Of a DNA stretch of 14,203 nt, positions 5,911-12,600 are shown piece by piece. The notes under the pieces were generated by a model. It was not told where the DNA came from, did no database searches, and saw nothing but the letters and a program-made list of their open reading frames with translations. Position numbers and translations under genes: made by a program. Location: contig JAFGBE010000182.1 in NCBI GenBank assembly GCA_016933315.1, positions 1 to 14,203 of the forward strand, written 5' to 3'. The DNA comes from Candidatus Auribacterota bacterium (lineage in GTDB: Bacteria; Auribacterota; UBA6266). Each line of letters begins with the position of its first letter. Positions within the stretch are counted from its first letter, which is position 1.

Positions 5911-7041
5911 ATGAAAGATCCCGTAAGTATATTTCTGGAATTATGTAAAATCAGCTCTCCTTCATTCGAAGAAGCGCCTATGAGCGCTTACCTGAGAAAA
6001 TGGGCGCGGGTAAACGGGCTTTACTGCAGGGAAGACTCAGCCGGAAAAAAAATATCATCCGATTCCAATAACCTTTATATAACCGGAAAAACCCGTTCTT
6101 CCCGGTCACCCCAGGTTGTTCTTTCCGCCCATATGGATACGATTCACGGCACATGCGGAATAAAAATAAAATCAGACAGGGGCAAGCTTTGCGCCGAGGG
6201 CGGCAAGATCCTCGGGGCGGATGATAAGGCCGGGATAGCGGTCATTATGTACGCCGTAGAGACTTTAAAGCGGGAAAATATACTGAAAAACATAAACCTG
6301 ATGTGTTTTTTCTCAGTCTGCGAGGAACTGGGGCTTAAGGGTTCGTCCGCCTGCGATATGTCCATGTTCAACAAAAAGTCGTTTGTCTATGTCCTGGACA
6401 GCGAATTGCCGGTAGGGACAATAATAACCGGGGCGCCTTACCTTTATAAATTTGAGATACGCGTCAGGGGAAAAGCGTCCCACGCGGGGATAGACCCCGC
6501 CAAAGGCAAAAATTCAATCAAGGCCGCCGCTTACCTGATAAATAAATTCCCGCAGGGTAGAATCGACGCTGAAACAACATTCAATATCGGAATTATCGAA
6601 GGCGGCAGCAAAGTTAATATAGTGCCCGAGCTTACCACGATTAAAGGAGAAGCGCGGTCTCACAGGAAGGCAAAAATCGAGCGGATATTCAGCAAGCTCA
6701 GGCGCGTATGCAAAAGCGCCGAAAAAACATGCGGCGTAAAAATAATTTTTTCCTGCGAGCCTGCTTTCGAAGGATACAATGTAGATTCCGGGCACCCTAT
6801 GGCAAGAGCATTTGAAAAGGCCGCTGAAAATGCCGGGATACCTTTCCGTAAAGCGTTTTCAAACGGGGGAAGCGACGCAAACATACTGAATGCCAGAGGG
6901 ATATGCTCCCTGAACACGGGGATAGCTTTCAAATATCCCCACTCCGAAAAAGAATACATCAAATCCTCGGATATCAATAATGCGGGAAAGCTTTTCGTTG
7001 AATTGTGCAAAGCGCTTACCGCCGGGGGCTATTTCGTGTAA
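5911..7041 (+). CDS. M20-family metallopeptidase, PepT-like
   Basis: The 376-residue enzyme should hydrolyse a peptide or acyl-amino-acid bond using two zinc ions. Ligands and catalytic residues are all visible: SAHMDT (His74, Asp76), GADDKAG with bridging Asp104, CEELG with the general base Glu138 and ligand Glu139, VLDSE (Asp163), and YPHSEKE (His344). The lid/dimerisation domain (about 172-285) contains GKASHAGIDPAKGKNSI, and the late SNGGSDAN (317-324) is typical of the PepT-like group. It has no signal peptide and is probably cytosolic. M20 also includes aminoacylases and N-acyl-amino-acid hydrolases, so peptidase specificity is not assured. It lies 24 bases after the disordered protein gene, lacks a clear ribosome site, and its 3' end overlaps the convergent zinc-ribbon gene by 13 bases. 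Confidence 0.9.
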   Translation: MKDPVSIFLELCKISSPSFEEAPMSAYLRKWARVNGLYCREDSAGKKISSDSNNLYITGKTRSSRSPQVVLSAHMDTIHGTCGIKIKSDRGKLCAEGGKILGADDKAGIAVIMYAVETLKRENILKNINLMCFFSVCEELGLKGSSACDMSMFNKKSFVYVLDSELPVGTIITGAPYLYKFEIRVRGKASHAGIDPAKGKNSIKAAAYLINKFPQGRIDAETTFNIGIIEGGSKVNIVPELTTIKGEARSHRKAKIERIFSKLRRVCKSAEKTCGVKIIFSCEPAFEGYNVDSGHPMARAFEKAAENAGIPFRKAFSNGGSDANILNARGICSLNTGIAFKYPHSEKEYIKSSDINNAGKLFVELCKALTAGGYFV

Positions 7042-7544
7042 TATCCCTCTACGGACTCTGATTCGCATGAGGGACACAGGATCTTTCCTCTTGTGGAAGA
7101 TGTGAACACCGTGCCGCAGTTCTTGCATTTGAAGAGAGGCTGGCCTTTTTCCCTCCCGCACCTCGGGCACTTTACATTTATCTCTCCGATAGGGGCATAA
7201 AATGAATATTTGCATGACTGGCATTCATATAGCTGCATCCCTTTCATGGAGTCCTCGGTTTTTTGCTGTATCACAGCCGATTTTTTTGAGGAAAGCCTGA
7301 GAAAAAGTATCAGCCAGGAGAACCCGATTACAATGACTAGCGAATAAATGATTATCTTGTCCCTGTTTTTCCTGATTATAGCCTCAATGCTGTTCTGTTT
7401 GGCGTGTGACGGGCCGTTTTCAGCGGCGTCAACCTTAACCACAGGATAAAGGGTATTTGAGGAACAGACCGGGCACCTGATGCCCTCCTTCCAGTCCATC
7501 TTGCATTCATTGCCGCATTTGGTGCACTTGCATAATACAGCCAT
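7029..7544 (-). CDS. Membrane protein with three zinc ribbons
   Basis: The 171-residue product has three CxxC...CxxC units: Cys7/10 with Cys24/27 at the N-terminus, Cys108/111 with Cys126/129, and Cys140/143 with Cys157/160 at the C-terminus. A single strong hydrophobic helix (about residues 63-84, KIIIYSLVIVIGFSWLILFL) separates the first ribbon from the other two, so they would lie on opposite sides of the membrane. The positive-inside rule (RKNRDK before, RLSSKK after) does not settle orientation clearly. No enzymatic motif is present; zinc-ribbon modules of this kind usually mediate protein or nucleic-acid contact. The ATG follows the TAG of the cyclic-nucleotide-binding gene with no gap, with a GGGGGA ribosome site inside that gene's end, so the two are translated together. 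Confidence 0.82.
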   Translation of the reverse strand: MAVLCKCTKCGNECKMDWKEGIRCPVCSSNTLYPVVKVDAAENGPSHAKQNSIEAIIRKNRDKIIIYSLVIVIGFSWLILFLRLSSKKSAVIQQKTEDSMKGMQLYECQSCKYSFYAPIGEINVKCPRCGREKGQPLFKCKNCGTVFTSSTRGKILCPSCESESVEGYYTK

Positions 7545-8009
7545 CTAAATAATCCCCCAGGTGATGTTGTTGATGAGTTTCTCGTTGGTCTTCCGTATCC
7601 TTTCGCAGACAATCCTGGCTATGTTGCGGTAAACCGTCATCCCCATCAGGTTATCGGCGTCGGTAAGCTTGTCGAATGCTTCTTTTTTAATGACCCGGAC
7701 ATTGATATCCTCATCGCAGAAAGCGGTGGCGGACCGGGGCCCGCTGTCGACCACAGCCAGCTCTCCGAAAACCTCTCCGGGCAAAACAGTGTGGATAGGC
7801 ATCTGGTCATTATCCGAAACAACCATCAGTTTGATGGATACCTTGCCGCTCAAAAGTATAAAAAGCTCATCTCCCCACGCATGTTCATAGAAAATAGCGT
7901 CTCCCTTGGCGTATTTTCTTTCTTCGGAGATCTGCACCAGTTTTTTGACCTGCTTGTCGGACAGGCCGGAAAACACATGCGAATTCATTAAAATATCGGT
8001 ATAAGACAT
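7545..8009 (-). CDS. Stand-alone cyclic-nucleotide-binding domain protein
   Basis: The 154-residue protein is one CRP/PKA-type cNMP-binding domain. N-terminal helices SGLSDKQVKKLVQI lead to the beta barrel with GDAIFYEHAWGDELFILLSG, then the phosphate-binding cassette GEVFGELAVVDSGPRSATA (residues 78-96), with Glu83 for the ribose and Arg92 for the cyclic phosphate. It then has a C-terminal helix (MTVYRNIARIVCERIRKTNE). There is no helix-turn-helix, so it is a ligand-sensing adaptor or regulatory subunit rather than a CRP-type transcription factor. The cassette is complete, so cAMP or cGMP binding is plausible. A GGAGG ribosome site precedes the start at 8009. Its membrane zinc-ribbon partner follows with zero spacing, and the hydrolase operon is transcribed divergently from the shared 121-base region. 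Confidence 0.92.
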   Translation of the reverse strand: MSYTDILMNSHVFSGLSDKQVKKLVQISEERKYAKGDAIFYEHAWGDELFILLSGKVSIKLMVVSDNDQMPIHTVLPGEVFGELAVVDSGPRSATAFCDEDINVRVIKKEAFDKLTDADNLMGMTVYRNIARIVCERIRKTNEKLINNITWGII

Positions 8010-8030
8010 TACAAAACCTCCATTTTTTTA

Positions 8031-8058
8031 ATTATACTATAGTGTAAAGCTAAGTTAA
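8031..8058 (-). promoter_or_regulatory. Promoter for the cyclic-nucleotide-binding gene pair
   Basis: On the minus strand a perfect TATAAT (8036 down to 8031) is preceded at 16 bp by TTAACT (8058 down to 8053), four of six matches to TTGACA. It sits about 20 bases before the ribosome site of the minus-strand gene starting at 8009. The -35 coincides with the left arm of the inverted repeat at 8051-8058. Confidence 0.5.
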
Positions 8059-8080
8059 CGGAAAATTTGCATTTAACTTA
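8051..8080. promoter_or_regulatory. Candidate operator: 8-bp inverted repeat over both divergent promoters
   Basis: TAAGTTAA (8051-8058) and TTAACTTA (8073-8080) are perfect reverse complements separated by 14 bases, a 22-bp centre-to-centre distance, about two helical turns. This is what a dimeric repressor or activator site looks like. The left arm covers the -35 of the minus-strand promoter and the right arm lies in the spacer of a plus-strand promoter, so one protein could control both directions. The repeat is seen directly; its role is inferred. No candidate DNA-binding regulator is encoded in the window. Confidence 0.5.
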
Positions 8081-8109
8081 TTTGACCTATATAATATCCT
8101 AATTATCAT
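8067..8109 (+). promoter_or_regulatory. Promoter region of the hydrolase-epimerase-GH3-patatin operon
   Basis: TATAAT at 8090-8095 has TTGCAT (8067-8072) 17 bp upstream. A second reading pairs TTGACC (8082-8087) with TATCAT (8104-8109) at 16 bp. Either start point gives a leader of only about 15-30 bases before ATG 8131, which lacks a Shine-Dalgarno sequence. An out-of-frame ATG at 8121 opens a 9-codon reading frame overlapping the true start. Confidence 0.5.
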
Positions 8110-8130
8110 AAAAACCGTATATGGATATTT

Positions 8131-8958
8131 ATGGATATAAAATATTATAAAAGTTCAGACGGCTGTAAAATAGCTTACCGGTTCTGGCCCGCCGGAACAC
8201 CGGCAAAGAACATTTTTATCTATATACACGGCATCGAGAGCCACAGCGGCTGGTTCGAAAACACCGCCCGATTACTGGCTGCAAACGGGAGGAGCGTCTA
8301 TGCTCCTGACCGCAGAGGTTCCGGTTTGAGCGAAGGGCCGAGAGGCGACCTGTCTTCATATAAAGAAATCCTTGCCGATATCCGATGCCTGATCAGGATA
8401 ATAAAAGATGAAACCCCGGGCACCGGCATATTCCTCATAGGATTGTCTCTCGGAGCCAGCATAATAATAAATTATGCGCTCGAATACCCGGATGAGGCGG
8501 CGGGGCTGGTATTGATGTCTCCCGCGATCGAAACCCTGATAAACGTGCCTTTTTTTATGAAACTGGATATTTTTATATCGAAGATTTTAAATCCCCGGAA
8601 AAGATTCCCGATACCCATCACCGCGGACATGTTCAGCGATTCCCGGGAAGTGCAGGAATATATAAGGAAAGACGAGCTTAAGATCAACAGCGTGACCGCA
8701 AGCTTTTACCTGGAATTGCTGAGGATGAAGATAATCCATTACTCAAAGGCGGATAAATTAAAAATACCCGTCCTGATACTTCTGGCGGAGCGTGACCGCA
8801 TCATCGACAATAAGGCAGTCGTCGAATGGGCCGAGAGGCTTAATGCCGGCAGGGAAATCAAAGTGATTAAAAACGCCTGCCACAGCCTCCAGCTTGAGAC
8901 AATCGAACACGAAAACGAAATCATTCAGGACATATTAAGCTGGGCCGAAAGTAAATGA
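8131..8958 (+). CDS. Alpha/beta hydrolase, monoacylglycerol-lipase-like (Ser nucleophile)
   Basis: The 275-residue protein belongs to the serine-aminopeptidase S33 / monoacylglycerol-lipase-like branch. It has the HG oxyanion motif in YIHGIESHSGWF (residues 31-42), the branch-typical YAPDRRGSGLSEGPRGD (57-73), nucleophile elbow GLSLGA with Ser106, acid Asp222 in AERDRIID, and His251 in ACHSLQ. No signal peptide is present, so it is probably cytosolic or peripherally membrane-bound. The likely reaction is hydrolysis, or transfer, of an acyl ester of a lipid-like substrate; the exact substrate is unknown. It is the first gene of a five-gene unit and overlaps the next gene by 4 bases (ATGA). The next gene is its tandem paralogue. 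Confidence 0.92.
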   Translation: MDIKYYKSSDGCKIAYRFWPAGTPAKNIFIYIHGIESHSGWFENTARLLAANGRSVYAPDRRGSGLSEGPRGDLSSYKEILADIRCLIRIIKDETPGTGIFLIGLSLGASIIINYALEYPDEAAGLVLMSPAIETLINVPFFMKLDIFISKILNPRKRFPIPITADMFSDSREVQEYIRKDELKINSVTASFYLELLRMKIIHYSKADKLKIPVLILLAERDRIIDNKAVVEWAERLNAGREIKVIKNACHSLQLETIEHENEIIQDILSWAESK

Positions 8959-9800
8959 ACATATTTTCAAATTACAGGCACGAACTGCGCGAAATAACTT
9001 CCGAAGACGGGATACCGATAAAGATACGTTCCTTTAAAAAAGCCTCGAATAAATACGCCTTAATATATATACACGGGATACAAAGCCACAGTGAATGGTC
9101 GCTGGAAACCGGCAGCTGGTTTTCCGAAAACGGGTTTAATTTTTACGCTTATGACAGGAGAGGCTCGGGCCTGTCGGGCGGCAAAAGAGGCGATTGCGGA
9201 AGCGAAGAAGTCCTGTTAAGAGACTTTGACAAAGTCATTGAATTTGTCCGGGGAGACGCTATGCCGGGCGCATTGTTCATAATGGGCCTGTGCTGGGGAG
9301 CGAAAACAGCATTATGCCGGGCCATAAAAAACCCCTCTTACTGTTCAGGGATAATACTCCTGTCGCCCGGGATAAAAACAGTGATATCGCTGCCGCTCCG
9401 CCGGAAAATCTTCCTTGCCGGCGATATGCTTTTCGGCGGGAAGCATTATATAAAAATTCCGCTGAAAGACGAAATGTTCACCGATAATCCGAAATACATC
9501 GGCTACATAAATAAAGATACTCTGTCTTTGAGGAAGGCGACATCCAGGTTCTTTTATGTCTCCCGGAAAATGGAATCGGATTGCATAAAAAATATCGGCA
9601 GGATAACAACACCCATCCTGTGTTTTTTGTCGGGTAAAGACCCCATAGTCGATAACGATTACACAAAAAAACTTCTGTCGGGTCCAAACCGCCGGGTAAT
9701 AGATTTCCCGGACAGCCTTCACAGTATTGAATTCGACGCCGGATCAAGGCTTGAAATGCTTGAGCTGGCCGAGGAATGGGCGGGCAGTATATGCAGATAA
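8955..9800 (+). CDS. Tandem paralogous alpha/beta hydrolase with Cys in place of the nucleophilic Ser
   Basis: The 281-residue product aligns along its length with the preceding hydrolase: YIHGIQSHSEWS, YAYDRRGSGLSGGKRGD, LLSPGIKTVISLP, EMFTDN and GKDPIVDN all have counterparts there. The nucleophile elbow, however, reads GLCWGA, so Cys113 (TGC at 9291-9293) occupies the Ser position. Asp229 and His256 (DSLHSIEF) are retained, so the triad would be Cys-His-Asp, as in dienelactone hydrolase. That arrangement is compatible with catalysis and often favours acyl transfer or lactone-type substrates; loss of hydrolase activity is the alternative. Start ATG overlaps the upstream TGA (ATGA), indicating translational coupling. 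Its stop overlaps the epimerase start. The two genes appear to be a duplication with divergence at the active site. Confidence 0.9.
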   Translation: MNIFSNYRHELREITSEDGIPIKIRSFKKASNKYALIYIHGIQSHSEWSLETGSWFSENGFNFYAYDRRGSGLSGGKRGDCGSEEVLLRDFDKVIEFVRGDAMPGALFIMGLCWGAKTALCRAIKNPSYCSGIILLSPGIKTVISLPLRRKIFLAGDMLFGGKHYIKIPLKDEMFTDNPKYIGYINKDTLSLRKATSRFFYVSRKMESDCIKNIGRITTPILCFLSGKDPIVDNDYTKKLLSGPNRRVIDFPDSLHSIEFDAGSRLEMLELAEEWAGSICR

Positions 9801-10933
9801 AAGAGATTATCGTCTACAAGACTCAAATACCTTTTAAAAGCCCTTTTATACATAATCTCGCGTCCAGGAACCGTTCGGACGGCATAATAGTCCGTTTAAG
9901 GGGTTCAGGCGTCCCTGACGGGTACGGCGAAGGGCTGCCCAGGCAGTATGTCACAGGGGAAACCGTGGAGAGCGCGGCGGCTTATATAAAAAACAGCCTT
10001 CTCGGGGAATATCTCCGCAAGGGCTATAAAACCGCAAAGGATGTTTATGATGACTTCAGGGATTCGCCGCTCAGGCGAGACCCCCGGGAAAATGTGTTTC
10101 CCGGAGCCGCTTCCTGCGCGGTCGAATGCGCGCTTCTTGACTTTCATTGCCGGCGGGAAAACAAATCCGTTTCAGAAGTTGCGGGGAAAAGCTCCGGAGC
10201 AAAAGTATTCTACTCGGCGGTATTAAGCAAAGGCGGTTATCCGCAAATCCTGAAGAAACTGCTGAAAATCCGGCTTTACGGGTTTAAGGATATAAAAATA
10301 AAGGTTTCAGGCGAAGACGACATCGGGATAATCAGGATGGCCCGGAAAATACTCGGCTTCGCCGCCGCCATAAGAGTGGACGCCAATTCCGCATGGAATG
10401 CGGAAGATGCGGCGAGGATAATCAATAAAATGGAACCGTATGGTGTCGAAGCTGTGGAAGAACCCCTTGCGTCCAAAAATATTCCGGATATTATCGGCCT
10501 CCAGGAAAAAATCAGCATACCTGTAATCCTGGATGAAAGCCTGTGCTCTTATGAAGACGCCGAAAAACTGATTAAAAACGGGTTCAGGGGGATCTTCAAC
10601 CTGAGGCTTTCGAAATGCGGAGGGTTTTCCCGGTGCGAAAAAATACTGTCCGCCGCTGAAAATAACGGAATCAGGTGCATCCTGGGCTGCCAGGTGGGAG
10701 AAACCGCAATCCTTTCCGCATACGGCAGGCATTTCGCGTCATGCAACAGGAACCTTCTGCGCATTGAAGGGTCTTATTCCAGGTACCTTCTCACAGATGA
10801 CTTATCGACGGAAGATATATCTTTTCGAAGGAAAGGCATGGCCGGGCCGCTGACAGGGCCGGGGCTGGGGATAAAAATAACAGAGAAGAAACTGGAGAAT
10901 TACTGCGTCGAATTATACAGGGTCAAGGTCTGA
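9791..10933 (+). CDS. Enolase-superfamily racemase/epimerase (muconate-lactonizing/dipeptide-epimerase group)
   Basis: The 380-residue enzyme has the two-domain build of the mandelate racemase / muconate lactonizing enzyme superfamily: an N-terminal capping domain (MQIKEIIVYKTQIPFKSPF) and a barrel. Counting from ATG 9791, the active site shows KIK (Lys169-x-Lys171), metal ligands Asp197 in RVDANSAW, Glu224 in VEEPL and Asp248 in ILDESL, and the opposite base Lys275 in RLSKCGG, followed by CQVGETAILSAYGRHFA. The KxK plus second Lys arrangement is that of the MLE subgroup, which covers dipeptide epimerases, N-acylamino-acid racemases, o-succinylbenzoate synthase and cycloisomerases. It abstracts a proton alpha to a carboxylate with Mg2+. 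I prefer start 9791 (MQIKEI) over in-frame ATG 9776, since the family starts here. It overlaps the Cys-hydrolase by 10 bases and abuts the GH3 gene with zero gap. Confidence 0.9.
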   Translation: MQIKEIIVYKTQIPFKSPFIHNLASRNRSDGIIVRLRGSGVPDGYGEGLPRQYVTGETVESAAAYIKNSLLGEYLRKGYKTAKDVYDDFRDSPLRRDPRENVFPGAASCAVECALLDFHCRRENKSVSEVAGKSSGAKVFYSAVLSKGGYPQILKKLLKIRLYGFKDIKIKVSGEDDIGIIRMARKILGFAAAIRVDANSAWNAEDAARIINKMEPYGVEAVEEPLASKNIPDIIGLQEKISIPVILDESLCSYEDAEKLIKNGFRGIFNLRLSKCGGFSRCEKILSAAENNGIRCILGCQVGETAILSAYGRHFASCNRNLLRIEGSYSRYLLTDDLSTEDISFRRKGMAGPLTGPGLGIKITEKKLENYCVELYRVKV

Positions 10934-12592
10934 ATGAATATCGTTTCATATATAATAAAAGCCATAGGGCATAAGGACGCGCTGAGGTTCGAGGCATCGA
11001 CATCCGAACCTGCGTCGACACAGGACCTGCTTCTTAAAAAAATCATATCCGCCAACAGCAATACGTCTTTCGGGAAAAAACACGGTTTCGGGAGCATATC
11101 CGACGCCGGGCAGTATCAAAGCAAAGTCCCTGTCTTTAAATATGACGGGCTGCTCCCGTTCATCGAAAAATCATTAAAAGGGGAAACGAACATATTAACG
11201 GCAGAGAACCCCATTTTTTTCGCCACAACCAGCGGAACCACCGGAAAACCCAAGTACATACCGGTCACACAGTCTTCAAGAAACGCGAAATCCATGGTTA
11301 TGCGCCTCTGGATGTATTACGCTTCAAGGAAACACCCCGATATTTTTAACGGAAAAATATTATCGGTGGTAAGCCCCGAGGCGGAATCCTATACTGAAAA
11401 GGGTATTCCATGCGGGGCGGAATCAGGGCATGCCTACAAGAATATGCCCGCTGTGATGAAGAAAAACTATTCCGTGCCTTACGATGTTTTTGCGATGGAC
11501 GATTATAAATCAAAATATTATATCCTCCTCAGGCTGGCCCTGCAGGAAAACATTTCATTCATAGGGACATGCAACCCCTCCACCATACTGTTGCTATGCC
11601 AGAAAACAACCGAACACGCTCCGGAACTCATAAGGGATCTTTACGAGGGGACATGCGCCATGCTTAAGGAATCCGGCAAAAACCTGCGCGCCCGGATAAT
11701 GCCTTATCTTAAAAAAGACCGAGCCCGGGCGAAACACCTTGAAGATATCATGGATTCGGCCGGCAGCCTGTCTCCCGCCGGAGCCTGGCCTTCGCTGGCG
11801 CTGATAGGATGCTGGCTGGGCGGCAGTGTCGGCATCTACCTGAGAGACTTCAGCAAATACTTCAGCAAAGAAACGCCTTTGAGGGACTGGGGATATCTCG
11901 CCAGCGAACTCAGGGGCTCGATACCGATAGAAGACAATACGCCGGCCGGCATACTTGCCATAGAGACCAACTATTACGAATTTCTCGACGAGGCAGACGC
12001 GGACAGCGGCAAAAAGAGATTCCTGACGGTATCCCAGCTGAAAAAAGGCGGCAGGTATTTCGTTTACCCCACGACACTGGCCGGGCTGTACCGTTACGAG
12101 ATGAACGATATCATCGAAGTGGCGGATTTCTATAACAGGACCCCGGTGATAAAATTCTGCCAGAAGGGAAAAGGCGTTTCCTCCATAACCGGCGAAAAGC
12201 TGTATGAATCGCAGGTCGTCGAAGCGGTAAGCAGGTCGCTTGAAAAAAACCGGCTCCACCTTGAATTCATCGTCGCGACAATCGATACAGAAAATCTTCC
12301 CAAATATGTCTTTATTGTTGAAGAGACAACGGATAAAATTAACGAGGAAGCAGGGCTGGCGTTAATCAGCGATATAGACGCTTTTTTGAGAAAAATCAAC
12401 ATCGAATATGACTCGAAACGCAAATCTTCAAGGCTTGACAGGCCGGTTCTGAAAATCGCCGAACGCGGCTCATATGATACATACAGGAAGAAAAAGGTTT
12501 CCGAAGGCGTGCCGGACGGCCAGTTCAAGATGCTGAAACTGAACTCCGACCCCGGTTTCCAGGAAAACTTTAAAACCGTCAGGACACTGTAA
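10934..12592 (+). CDS. GH3-family acyl-acid amido synthetase
   Basis: GH3 proteins adenylate a carboxylic acid with ATP and pass the acyl group to an amino acid. The plant members conjugate auxin or jasmonate; bacterial roles are little known. The 552-residue protein has family-typical length and motifs: the ATP/P-loop-like FFATTSGTTGKPKYIPVT (residues 95-112), YLASELRGSIPIE (321-333), the ATP-ribose motif GLYRYEMNDIIEV (384-396, Asp392), NRTPVIKFCQKGKGVSSITGE-like hinge (401-421), and a closing GQFKMLKL with Lys532. The full N-terminal domain and the small mobile C-terminal domain are intact. It is cytosolic. The ATG directly follows the epimerase TGA, with AAGG at 10925-10928 as ribosome site, and the patatin gene follows after 8 bases. 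Acyl and amino-acid specificity cannot be read from the sequence. Confidence 0.92.
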   Translation: MNIVSYIIKAIGHKDALRFEASTSEPASTQDLLLKKIISANSNTSFGKKHGFGSISDAGQYQSKVPVFKYDGLLPFIEKSLKGETNILTAENPIFFATTSGTTGKPKYIPVTQSSRNAKSMVMRLWMYYASRKHPDIFNGKILSVVSPEAESYTEKGIPCGAESGHAYKNMPAVMKKNYSVPYDVFAMDDYKSKYYILLRLALQENISFIGTCNPSTILLLCQKTTEHAPELIRDLYEGTCAMLKESGKNLRARIMPYLKKDRARAKHLEDIMDSAGSLSPAGAWPSLALIGCWLGGSVGIYLRDFSKYFSKETPLRDWGYLASELRGSIPIEDNTPAGILAIETNYYEFLDEADADSGKKRFLTVSQLKKGGRYFVYPTTLAGLYRYEMNDIIEVADFYNRTPVIKFCQKGKGVSSITGEKLYESQVVEAVSRSLEKNRLHLEFIVATIDTENLPKYVFIVEETTDKINEEAGLALISDIDAFLRKINIEYDSKRKSSRLDRPVLKIAERGSYDTYRKKKVSEGVPDGQFKMLKLNSDPGFQENFKTVRTL

Positions 12593-12600
12593 AAAGCTCT

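Noticed and set aside
7545..8009. Reading the cyclic-nucleotide protein as a CRP/FNR transcription factor
   Set aside because: The protein ends after the cNMP-domain C-helix; there is no helix-turn-helix. The intergenic region also has no TGTGA-N6-TCACA site.
11594..12259. Minus-strand open frame of 221 codons opposite the GH3 gene
   Set aside because: It lies wholly within a GH3 coding region whose motifs are intact; no start context or family resemblance.
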